From: W1P20-047 sp045118335
GTDB taxonomy: Bacteria; Actinomycetota; Coriobacteriia; Coriobacteriales; Eggerthellaceae
NCBI GenBank assembly: GCA_045118335.1
Contig: JBGUXY010000041.1
Span: 1-64,000 of the forward strand
Direction of reading: 5' to 3'
Length of the DNA: 64,000 nucleotides
Both the position numbers and the translations under genes were made by a program. This document shows, in pieces, positions 26,133 through 33,675 of the stretch. The notes under the pieces were generated by a model that did not search any database, was not told the DNA's origin, and saw only the letters and a list, made by a program, of their open reading frames with translations. Numbering within the stretch: position 1 is the first letter of the stretch; each line of letters starts with the position of its first letter.

Positions 26133-27278
26133 TCAGTCGAGCTTGACGACGGGGATGTGGATGTCGATTCTATCGCGCCTATATCGAATCTGAGGCTCTA
26201 CATCTTCATCGAGGAAATACGACTCGGCAAGTGATGCGAACGCCCCGCAGACGGCCTCCTGGAAGCTCTTGCGGTCTTTCGCAGCAATTATTAGCCCCCT
26301 CGTGTCTTGGAAGAGCACGCTCGAGAGCACATCCCGACCATCCTGTGGCTTGGATTCGTCGTCGTATCCAGCACCTTCGGGTTCGTTGGCTTCCAGACGA
26401 GAGCTTGCGGGGTCTTCGAGCATCTTCGCGACGATGGCGTCTATGGATTGCAGGGGCGCCACTTCCCCATCGATGATCCTTCGAGCAGTCCTACTCGAGA
26501 GCGCGAGTCCCAACGTCTTGGCGATGTCTGCGAACTCCTCGGGCGTGGTGGCCAGCGCGAGGCGCTTGCAAACGGGTAGTTCCTCGGGGTCGTTTGCGAA
26601 AGCTATGACGCTGTGCGGCACCTCCACCCTGCCCATATGCCACAACGTTGCCGCGATATCCGCAGGCGAACCAAGATACACCCTGCAAATCCCCTGCTCC
26701 ACGAAAGCGAACTCGCAGACGGTGCGGCTGATGTTTCGGGGTCCGCGGACCGTGGTCTTTCCGTCTTCCCCCACGAGGAACACAGGCATGCTGCTCTGAT
26801 CCCTTCGTTCGCCAAGCCTCTCGACATCGGCTTCGACGTGGATCGACGTGCCTCCACCGGGGCTGCTGGCGACCACTTGCGCCACATCGGCGTTCAGTCT
26901 CACGGCATAAAGGGCCATGCCTCGACCGTGAACGCCCCATAGGTCCATGTGCATCGTGTCCAGCTTGCTCGTAACGCGGGCATCGAAGATGCGCTTATGC
27001 ATGGAGCTTGGAATTCCATCGCCGTCGTCGATAACGGTGAACTTGCGAGATGACCCTTCACGGGAACTTGCCACGTAGATGTTCCGGGCGTGAGCATCAC
27101 GGGAGTTTCGCAGCATCTCGATGACGATGTCCTCGCTGCAGCGAACATCGTGCTTCGCCTGCCTGCGTTCCGCTTCCGCGCTGCGGAGCCTGACGAAACC
27201 GCAACCGAGGTCTTCTTCTACCCTGAGATGAGTGTCCCCTGTCGTCTGCTCGATGAACGAACGGAGGTCTCCCGCCAT
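26133..27278 (-). CDS. GHKL-family ATPase (MutL/Hsp90-type fold), function unknown
   Basis: 381 aa. The N-terminal 170 residues carry the GHKL ATP site: N box IEMLRNSRDAHARNIYVAS (Glu, Asn, Asp), G1 box IDDGDGIP followed by ARVTSKLD, and G2 box WGVHGRGMALYAV. The G1-TSK-G2 layout resembles MutL more than histidine kinases; no kinase His domain or MutL endonuclease motif is seen. The C-terminal half is not recognised. ATG 27278 starts 7 nt after the rny stop, so it is cotranscribed with rny. In Bacillus the equivalent place between rny and spoVS holds ymdB, an unrelated phosphodiesterase. Confidence 0.8.
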   Translation of the reverse strand: MAGDLRSFIEQTTGDTHLRVEEDLGCGFVRLRSAEAERRQAKHDVRCSEDIVIEMLRNSRDAHARNIYVASSREGSSRKFTVIDDGDGIPSSMHKRIFDARVTSKLDTMHMDLWGVHGRGMALYAVRLNADVAQVVASSPGGGTSIHVEADVERLGERRDQSSMPVFLVGEDGKTTVRGPRNISRTVCEFAFVEQGICRVYLGSPADIAATLWHMGRVEVPHSVIAFANDPEELPVCKRLALATTPEEFADIAKTLGLALSSRTARRIIDGEVAPLQSIDAIVAKMLEDPASSRLEANEPEGAGYDDESKPQDGRDVLSSVLFQDTRGLIIAAKDRKSFQEAVCGAFASLAESYFLDEDVEPQIRYRRDRIDIHIPVVKLD

Positions 27279-27285
27279 CTTTCGC

Positions 27286-28857
27286 CTACTTCGCGATGCC
27301 CACGGCACGGCTTTCGCGTATGACGACGACCTTCACCTGGCCGGGATACTGCATTTCGCTTTCTATCTGAGCGGCGATGTCGTGCGCAAGCACCGTCGTG
27401 GCAGCTTCGTCGACCACTTCGGGCTGAACCATGACGCGCACTTCTCGACCTGCCTGTATGGCATAGGTGCGCTCTACACCCTTGTGGGCATTGGCGATTT
27501 CCTCGAGCTTTTCGAGACGCTTGATGTAGGCATCGAGCGTCTCCTTGCGGGCGCCGGGTCGGGCGGCGGAAACCGCATCGGCCGCCTGCACGAGCACGTC
27601 GATGACGCTGTTCGGGTCGACATCGTTGTGGTGCGCCTCGACGGCGTGCACGATTTCCGGACGTTCGCCGAGCCGGCGGCACAAATCGGCGCCTATGATG
27701 GCATGGCTTCCATCGACTTCATGGTCGACGGCCTTGCCGATGTCGTGGAGCAGACCGGCACGCTTTGCGGGGATGGGGTCGAGGCCAAGCTCGGCTGCCA
27801 TTACGCCGGAGAGGTAGGCGACCTCGAGCGAATGGTTCAACACGTTCTGACCGTAACTCGTGCGATAGAGCAGGCGGCCGAGCGTGAATACAAGCTCGGG
27901 ATGCAAGTCGTGGATGCCAGCATCGAAAGTGGCTTGCTCTCCCGCCTCGCGCACCTTCTGCGTAACGTACGCCTCGGCTTTCTTGAACATCTCTTCGATG
28001 CGTGCAGGATGGATACGCCCGTCGGAAATCAAGTTCTCCATGGTTACGCGGCCTATTTCGCGACGCACCGGGTCGAAGCAGCTGATAGTAACGCATTCAG
28101 GGGTATCGTCGATGATCAGGTTCGTGCCGGTGAGCTGTTCGAACGAGCGGATGTTGCGCCCTTCGCGGCCGATGATGCGGCCCTTGAGGTCGTCGGAGGG
28201 GATATGGATGGTGGATACGGTCACCTCGGCGGCATGGTCGGCCGCCACGCGCTGAATGGCCAACGACAGTATCTCGCGTGCGTTTTTGTCTGCTTCGGCC
28301 TTCGTGCGCTGGTCTGCTTCTCGGATGATGGCTGCCGATTCGTGCTTGACCTGGTCTCGTAGCGTATCAAGCAGCTCCGCTTTTGCCTCTTCGGACGTGA
28401 GCCCGGCAATTTCTTCGAGCTTCTGGTTTATCTCGTCGTTTCGCAACTCAATGGCCTCTTGCTGCCTGCGAAGCCTCTTCTCGTTTTCCTGCAAGTCGCG
28501 GTTGCGCTTGTCTACCTGGCCCTGCATGCTCGATAGCTGATGCTCGCGATTGTCGAGCATGTCGCTTCGATGATCGAGTTTCTTCTCGCGGTCGTCGAGG
28601 CGGCCTTCGGCAGAGCGGACTTCCTTGAGCCTGTTCTCCTTTTCCTCCTCGATGGACTGGCGCATCTTGATGGCTTCCTTCTCGACGTCGAGCGAGGCCT
28701 TTTCCTTGATGTTTTCGGCTTGGCTCTTGGCCGTCTCGATTATCTGCTTGGCTTCTTCCTCGAGTTGCTTGGCCGAAGACTTAGCCATAACTCTGGCGAC
28801 GACGATGCCCACGATAATGCCTACGACGACACCTAGGATTGCAAAGATCATTTCCAT
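27286..28857 (-). CDS. rny: Ribonuclease Y
   Basis: Membrane-anchored endoribonuclease that starts mRNA decay. 523 aa: an N-terminal transmembrane helix (IFAILGVVVGIIVGIVVA), a long charged coiled coil (about 30-200), a KH domain with GRIIGREGRNIRSFE (about 210-270) and an HD hydrolase domain with HSLEVA and LLHDIGKAVDHE. AGAGGG lies 6 nt before ATG 28857. It begins a new unit, separated from recX by a terminator and 270 bp of intergenic DNA containing palindromes. Confidence 0.97.
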   Translation of the reverse strand: MEMIFAILGVVVGIIVGIVVARVMAKSSAKQLEEEAKQIIETAKSQAENIKEKASLDVEKEAIKMRQSIEEEKENRLKEVRSAEGRLDDREKKLDHRSDMLDNREHQLSSMQGQVDKRNRDLQENEKRLRRQQEAIELRNDEINQKLEEIAGLTSEEAKAELLDTLRDQVKHESAAIIREADQRTKAEADKNAREILSLAIQRVAADHAAEVTVSTIHIPSDDLKGRIIGREGRNIRSFEQLTGTNLIIDDTPECVTISCFDPVRREIGRVTMENLISDGRIHPARIEEMFKKAEAYVTQKVREAGEQATFDAGIHDLHPELVFTLGRLLYRTSYGQNVLNHSLEVAYLSGVMAAELGLDPIPAKRAGLLHDIGKAVDHEVDGSHAIIGADLCRRLGERPEIVHAVEAHHNDVDPNSVIDVLVQAADAVSAARPGARKETLDAYIKRLEKLEEIANAHKGVERTYAIQAGREVRVMVQPEVVDEAATTVLAHDIAAQIESEMQYPGQVKVVVIRESRAVGIAK

Positions 28858-28894
28858 AGTTTCCCTCTGAAACAGCTCGTTTTCATATAAAGGG

Positions 28895-28925
28895 CATTAA
28901 AAATGCCAGTGGTTTTACCTGGCAT
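28895..28925 (-). terminator. Intrinsic terminator of recA-recX
   Basis: Minus strand: ATGCCAG and CTGGCAT arms (28919-28925 and 28903-28909) followed by TTTTTAAT. It ends the recA-recX unit before rny. Confidence 0.75.
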
Positions 28926-28962
28926 GAGAAAAGGCGCACGTCGCCATGGCTCTGAATCTATT

Positions 28963-28991
28963 CTTTTGTGTATTCAAAAGCCCATATGGGC
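28963..28991. repeat. Adjacent inverted repeats upstream of rny
   Basis: CTTTTG-N6-CAAAAG (28963-28980) abuts the perfect 12-bp palindrome GCCCATATGGGC (28980-28991). Both lie about 105-135 bp before the rny start. They may be an operator; I recognise no regulator. Confidence 0.4.
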
Positions 28992-29129
28992 CTGTGCATT
29001 CTCACGCTTGAACCATCTTACGTTAACTCGATATGATTGAGCCCGAAAATGGCGATGAACGGCAAAATCGACATGAATACTCGACGAACTCCAAGCTTGG
29101 CGAATCGCATAGGCATCTGCCTTGCGCGC

Positions 29130-29696
29130 TCAGCGAAGTGTTGGGGCTTCTTCTTCCCAGCGTCGGATAGCCTGGGTGGCGATGCTGCCGCTGTATCCTT
29201 TCGACATGAGCTTGCGATAGGCACCCGAGCGGATGTCTTTGCATCGCGGCGGATGGTTTTGCAAAAGGCTTACAGCGGCAGCAATCTGAGCTTCATCGTC
29301 GAGCCCGAATCTTTGCGGCCATCCTTCCAGAAGCGTCGGGTCGATTCCATGCTTCGCTAGGTCGAGCTCAACCTTGCGCAGACCCTTTCCTGCTAAGACG
29401 CGAGCACGGATGAAGGCATCGGCGAACCGCTCGTCGTTGACCAAGTTGCAATCGACGGCACGTTGCAGGGCTTCTTCTATCTGTTGGGGAGGATACCCTT
29501 CTTTGATCAGCCGCTGTTCGAGCTCCATACGAGAACGGTCTCTCACGGCACATAGTTGCACGACCCTGTTGAAGGCAGATTGCCGAGGCGCCTCTTCCCG
29601 CTTTCCCGACGAAGCACTACGGGGTTTCCTGCGCGGCTTTCGCTTACCTTCAGATGGATCGAACGAGGATATCGCGGGACCGAATTCGGATGACAT
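29130..29696 (-). CDS. recX: Regulatory protein RecX
   Basis: Binds RecA filaments and limits their growth. 188 aa; a charged N-terminal tail of about 40 residues precedes three RecX three-helix repeats (for example RSRMELEQRLIKEGYP and ADAFIRARVLAGKGLRKVE). It begins 9 nt after recA and shares its transcript, so it is also under LexA control. Confidence 0.93.
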   Translation of the reverse strand: MSSEFGPAISSFDPSEGKRKPRRKPRSASSGKREEAPRQSAFNRVVQLCAVRDRSRMELEQRLIKEGYPPQQIEEALQRAVDCNLVNDERFADAFIRARVLAGKGLRKVELDLAKHGIDPTLLEGWPQRFGLDDEAQIAAAVSLLQNHPPRCKDIRSGAYRKLMSKGYSGSIATQAIRRWEEEAPTLR

Positions 29697-29705
29697 GGTT
29701 TTGCC

Positions 29706-30773
29706 CTACTTCTTCTTGCCGGGTTTCGGCACCGGGTTAAACGTGTCGTCTACTCCTTCTTCCGTCGCCTCGGGAAGCAAGACATCATAGGCCTCGCGAA
29801 CCTTCTTCTCGAGCTCGTCGCGCAAGTCGGGGTTTTCTGCGAGCGACTTCTTGGCAGCTTCGCGTCCGTTTCCCAAGCGCTCTTCCCCGTAGGTGTACCA
29901 GGCACCGCTCTTCTTCGCAACGTTGCAGGCTACCGCCATGTCGAGGATACAGCCCTCCTTCGAGATCCCCTCGCCGTACATGAGGTCGAATTCGGCTTGC
30001 TGGAACGGAGACGCCACCTTGTTCTTCACGACCTTCGCTCGCACGCGATTGCCGATGGTGACGCCGTTTTGCTTCACGTAATCGTAGCGTCGCACGTCGA
30101 TGCGGACCGAGCTGAAAAACTTCAGGGCACGGCCTCCTGGCGTGGTTTCGGGGTTGCCGAACATCACGCCGATCTTTTCGCGAAGCTGGTTGATGAATAT
30201 GCAGGTGGTGTTGGACTTCGAAAGCGACCCTGCAAGCTTTCTGCACCCCTGGCTCATGAGACGCGCCTGCAGACCGACCGTGGTATCGCCAATTTCCCCT
30301 TCGATTTCGGCACGTGGCGTAAGCGCGGCGACGGAGTCGATAACCACGGCGTCGATGGCGCCACTGCGAACGAGCATGTCGCAAATCTCGAGCGCCTGCT
30401 CGCCGGTGTCCGGCTGGCTGATGAGCACTTCGTCGATGTCGACGCCGAGCTTTGCAGCATATACCGGGTCGAGGGCATGCTCTGCATCGATGAAGGCGAC
30501 TATTCCACCGAGCGCCTGGGCTTCTGCAAGGATATGGAGGGCGAGCGTGGTCTTGCCACTTGCCTCGGGACCGTAGATCTCCACGATTCGACCGCGTGGC
30601 ACACCGCCGATGCCCAAAGCCACATCGAGCGGAAGCGCACCGGTTGGAATGACCCCGATCTCGAGCTTTCGGTTGCTATCGCCGAGTTTCATGATCGAGC
30701 CACCCCCGAACTTCTGCTCGATCTGTTCGGTCGTGTTCTTGAGCATGGCGGCCTTTTCCTGGCTTATGGGCAT
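29706..30773 (-). CDS. recA: Recombinase RecA
   Basis: Central homologous-recombination ATPase and SOS co-protease. 355 aa with Walker A GPEASGKTT, the VIDSVAALTPRAEIEG Walker B region, the L1/L2 DNA loops (near FINQLREKIGVMFGNPETT) and a C-terminal regulatory domain. No intein. GGAG precedes ATG 30773 by 5 nt. The promoter is near-consensus with a LexA box inside it. recX follows on the same transcript. Confidence 0.99.
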   Translation of the reverse strand: MPISQEKAAMLKNTTEQIEQKFGGGSIMKLGDSNRKLEIGVIPTGALPLDVALGIGGVPRGRIVEIYGPEASGKTTLALHILAEAQALGGIVAFIDAEHALDPVYAAKLGVDIDEVLISQPDTGEQALEICDMLVRSGAIDAVVIDSVAALTPRAEIEGEIGDTTVGLQARLMSQGCRKLAGSLSKSNTTCIFINQLREKIGVMFGNPETTPGGRALKFFSSVRIDVRRYDYVKQNGVTIGNRVRAKVVKNKVASPFQQAEFDLMYGEGISKEGCILDMAVACNVAKKSGAWYTYGEERLGNGREAAKKSLAENPDLRDELEKKVREAYDVLLPEATEEGVDDTFNPVPKPGKKK

Positions 30774-30814
30774 GACATCTCCTTTGGTGAAGGTACAGGC
30801 GCTGTTTTGCTTCC

Positions 30815-30842
30815 ATTATACGAACATATGTTTGCATGTCAA
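30815..30842 (-). promoter_or_regulatory. recA promoter with embedded LexA box
   Basis: Minus strand: TTGACA (30842-30837), 16-bp spacer, TATAAT (30820-30815), both perfect consensus. The LexA-type box CGAACATATGTTTG (30821-30834) fills the spacer and abuts the -10. This predicts strong SOS induction of recA-recX. Confidence 0.9.
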
Positions 30843-30897
30843 CCGGAGGACGTTGAATTCATGATAGAGCGACAACCTTACATACCGTGAGATAAAA

Positions 30898-30963
30898 CCC
30901 AACGCCAAGCTTACGCAGACCCAACGCTCATCCAACGCCAGGCTTTCCGATATCCAACGCATG
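30898..30963. repeat. Helically phased direct repeats upstream of recA
   Basis: Four copies of CCAACGC start at 30899, 30921, 30932 and 30954, that is at 22, 11 and 22 bp. The 66 bp divide into six 11-mers in the order A-B-A-A-B-A (A = YCCAACGCNNN, B = GCTT-type), which equals two 33-bp direct repeats with 23 of 33 identical bases. The array ends 56 bp before the recA -35. Confidence 0.85.
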
Positions 30964-30978
30964 TTGTTTTCATGAGCG

Positions 30979-31001
30979 TGTTTCCTTCGATGGTGGAAAC
31001 A
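30979..31001 (-). other. Hairpin after pgsA
   Basis: TGTTTCC (30979-30985) pairs with GGAAACA (30995-31001) around a 9-nt loop. It lies 34 bp after the pgsA stop and has no T-run, so it is a weak terminator candidate. Confidence 0.35.
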
Positions 31002-31034
31002 AGGCACCTATAAGCCCGATTAGCAGGGTCGCAA

Positions 31035-31652
31035 CTATTCCTTCTTGCCCTCTGGCTTCCTAAACCCTAAAAGCTCCTTCGCCTTCACGAAGTAGTCGAG
31101 CATCGACAACACGGTGAGTATGAGGGCGATTGTCATCACTAACCAGCTGAACACGTAGAGCTGATGCGATGATATGGGCAGATAGGCGCTGATGAGAGGA
31201 CTGTCCTTCACGATGAAGAGCAGAATGGCTATCATCTGGAAGACCGTTTTAGCCTTGCCGTACCAACTGGCGGCAATGACGACGTTCTGGCTTGCAGCAA
31301 CCATCCTGATGCCGGATACGATGAATTCGCGGGCGATGATGATCATGGCACACCACGAGGGAAGTACGTCGAGCTCGATGAGGGCAAGCAACGCAGCCGC
31401 CACGAGGATCTTGTCGGCAAGCGGGTCCATGAACTTGCCCAAGTCGGTAACTTCTCCCCTTCTGCGCGCAAGCTGCCCGTCTAGCGTATCGGTGACGCAA
31501 AGGAGCACGAACACGAACGCGGCGATCAACGGCTTCCAGTTCTCGGCATCGCTCCATGCAGGTACCCAGTTCGTCCAAGGTCCCACGATCGCCAATAGGA
31601 AAACGGGGATAAGCACGATGCGAATCAACGTGACGATGTTGGCGGGCGTCAT
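31035..31652 (-). CDS. pgsA: CDP-diacylglycerol--glycerol-3-phosphate 3-phosphatidyltransferase
   Basis: First committed step to phosphatidylglycerol. About 205 aa, integral membrane, starting with the typical MTPANIVTLIRIVLIPVF. The CDP-alcohol phosphotransferase signature is complete: DTLDGQLARR, then G, D and D in GKFMDPLAD. ATG 31652 fits homology; GTG 31691, closer to the rimO stop, would add 13 residues. The rimO-pgsA-recA order is as in many Gram-positive bacteria, but the cinA gene usually found between pgsA and recA is absent here. Confidence 0.93.
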   Translation of the reverse strand: MTPANIVTLIRIVLIPVFLLAIVGPWTNWVPAWSDAENWKPLIAAFVFVLLCVTDTLDGQLARRRGEVTDLGKFMDPLADKILVAAALLALIELDVLPSWCAMIIIAREFIVSGIRMVAASQNVVIAASWYGKAKTVFQMIAILLFIVKDSPLISAYLPISSHQLYVFSWLVMTIALILTVLSMLDYFVKAKELLGFRKPEGKKE

Positions 31653-31696
31653 CAGCTGATCTTTGCCCTCAATCTTTTTTTGCTCTACCACTGTAC

Positions 31697-33028
31697 CTAT
31701 TCGCCTTCCATTTCGTACATGAGGGTGTCGACGATTTCGACGTTTACGATATCTCCTGGTTCGCCTCGGTCGATGTAGACGACTCCATCGACTTCGGGAG
31801 CCTGGCACAGGGCACGCCCGAAAAGCTGCCCGTCTTCTTCCATTCCCAGGACGAGCACGTCGACCTTCGAACCTATGCGCTCGCGAATCCGCGCTTCCGA
31901 TATCGCATCGGCGATATCGCGCACGGTCTGCGCCCGTTCCATCTTCACATCATCGGGAACCTGGTCATCGAGCGCCGCAGCCCGCGTTCCCTCTTCCCGC
32001 GAGTATGGGAACACCCCAACGTAGTCGAATTCAGCTTCCTCGATAAAATCGCACATCTGTTCGAATTGCGATTGCGATTCGCCCGGAAATCCCGCAATCA
32101 TGGTGGTCCGCAGCGTGATTCCCGGCACCTTTTCCCTGATACCCCTTATGAGCTCGAGGTATTCGCCGTAGGAACCTCGGCGGTTCATAGCCCGAATGAT
32201 GTCGGGGTCGACATGCTGAAGCGGTATGTCGAGGTATGAGGCAATGTTTCCGTGCGACTGCATGCACGCAATGAGCTCATCGGTTATTCCCTCGGGCTGC
32301 AGGTACATGACTCGAAACCACGTGGAGGCAAACTCGTCTGCAAGCTTTCCCATAAGCCATGCCAGGTCGCGTCCTCCCGTCAGGTCTTCGCCCCAACGGC
32401 CGGTGTCCTGCGCTATGAGCACGACCTCTCGAGCGCCTGCCTGCACCTGCCTGGCCACTTCCGACCTGATATCCTCGTAGGTGAAGCTGTGGTAACGTCC
32501 GCGGATGTGCGGAATCGTACAGTAACTGCAGAACCTATCGCAGCCATCGGAGATCTTCACGTACACGCTTATGTTCGTGCCCGCAAGCAATCCCTGCCCA
32601 GATACTTCGCCCGTCCACGGCATCGCCCCGGCTTGGAAGCCTTCTTTCGCGCGATCGGGGAACAACGACAAGACGATTGACGCGATGTCTTCTTCCCTGC
32701 TGCATGGGACAAATGTCTGCACTTCCTCAAGCGACTCCGCAAGCTCATCACCATATCGCGAGGGCATGCACCCGGCCACGATCACATAAGACCTCCCCCG
32801 CTCGACATCTTCGAGGCCGAGCATCTGGAAGATCACGTCGAGGCTTTCTTCCGTGGCAGCCTGTATGAACGAGCAAGTGTTCACGATGATGGCATCAGCA
32901 TCCGCCGGATCGTCGACGACCTCGATGCCAGAAGCCAGCAGACGTTCCGCCATATTGGCGGAATCAACCTCGTTCTTTGCACACCCCATCGTGATGATGG
33001 AAGCGCGTATGCACGGATTTGAGCCCAT
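31697..33028 (-). CDS. rimO: Ribosomal protein S12 methylthiotransferase
   Basis: Radical-SAM enzyme that methylthiolates an aspartate of ribosomal protein S12. 443 aa. N-terminal cluster cysteines are in MGCAKNEVDS, VNTCSFI and AGCMPSRY; the radical-SAM triad is CDRFCSYC followed by TIPHIRGRYHS, which distinguishes RimO from MiaB and MtaB. A C-terminal TRAM domain is present. It lies 10 bp after yajQ and is followed by pgsA. Confidence 0.96.
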   Translation of the reverse strand: MGSNPCIRASIITMGCAKNEVDSANMAERLLASGIEVVDDPADADAIIVNTCSFIQAATEESLDVIFQMLGLEDVERGRSYVIVAGCMPSRYGDELAESLEEVQTFVPCSREEDIASIVLSLFPDRAKEGFQAGAMPWTGEVSGQGLLAGTNISVYVKISDGCDRFCSYCTIPHIRGRYHSFTYEDIRSEVARQVQAGAREVVLIAQDTGRWGEDLTGGRDLAWLMGKLADEFASTWFRVMYLQPEGITDELIACMQSHGNIASYLDIPLQHVDPDIIRAMNRRGSYGEYLELIRGIREKVPGITLRTTMIAGFPGESQSQFEQMCDFIEEAEFDYVGVFPYSREEGTRAAALDDQVPDDVKMERAQTVRDIADAISEARIRERIGSKVDVLVLGMEEDGQLFGRALCQAPEVDGVVYIDRGEPGDIVNVEIVDTLMYEMEGE

Positions 33029-33038
33029 GGACGTTTGC

Positions 33039-33536
33039 CTATCGGTAATTCGTGAACTGCAACGGCTGACCGTAGTCTTTCGATTTCACGAACGCAATAA
33101 CTTGCTGCAGCGTATCGCGCGATGGGCTCGAGACGCGCAGGTGGTCTCCCTCGATCTGCACCTTCGCCTTGAACTTCTGCGATTTGATGTCCTTGTTGAT
33201 GATGCCGGCGGTCTCCTTGTCGATCCCCTCGATGATACGGGCAACCCTGCGCACGTTTCCCCCGGCTGCATTCTCGGAATTACCCCATTGCAGCGCCTGG
33301 ATGTCTACTTTGCGCCGAATCAGCTTGCTCGAGATGATATCGATGACCTGTCCAGCGACGAAATCGCTCGGCGCCAGTACCGTCATGGTCTTCGCGGACT
33401 TGTCCAACGTAATCGTCGAACCCGATCCCTTCAGATCGTATCGTTGCGACATTTCCTTCTTCGCCTGGCCAAAAGCGTTGTCCACTTCCTGCATATCTAC
33501 GCTAGACACGATGTCGAAGCTTGCTTCCTTCGCCAT
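33039..33536 (-). CDS. yajQ: YajQ-family nucleotide-binding protein
   Basis: 165-aa cytosolic protein of the YajQ/DUF520 family, which binds nucleotides (cyclic-di-GMP in Xanthomonas) and has been linked to transcription and stress. Seen: SFDIVSSVDMQEVDNA at the N-terminus, RYDLKGSGSTI, and QGDHLRVSS-like EGDHLRVSSPSRD. ATG 33536 (MAKEASFD) has a strong GAGGAGG 5 nt upstream. The preceding 139 bp hold the rodZ terminator. Confidence 0.92.
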   Translation of the reverse strand: MAKEASFDIVSSVDMQEVDNAFGQAKKEMSQRYDLKGSGSTITLDKSAKTMTVLAPSDFVAGQVIDIISSKLIRRKVDIQALQWGNSENAAGGNVRRVARIIEGIDKETAGIINKDIKSQKFKAKVQIEGDHLRVSSPSRDTLQQVIAFVKSKDYGQPLQFTNYR

Positions 33537-33584
33537 GCCAACCTCCTCGTCACCATCTCGAGTCTTTTCGTCATCAAAGAATTC

Positions 33585-33619
33585 TATCAAAGCGACGCGC
33601 CTCCCAAGGAGGCGCGTCG
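33585..33619 (-). terminator. Hairpin terminator between rodZ-like gene and yajQ
   Basis: CGACGCGCCTCC (33593-33604) and GGAGGCGCGTCG (33608-33619) form a perfect 12-bp stem with a 3-nt loop. On the minus strand CTTTGAT follows, a short T-run. Confidence 0.65.
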
Positions 33620-33675
33620 TTGCTAGACGAAACATCCGCATACAGGCGTTTCGCAACGCCTGCATTGGTGCTTTC

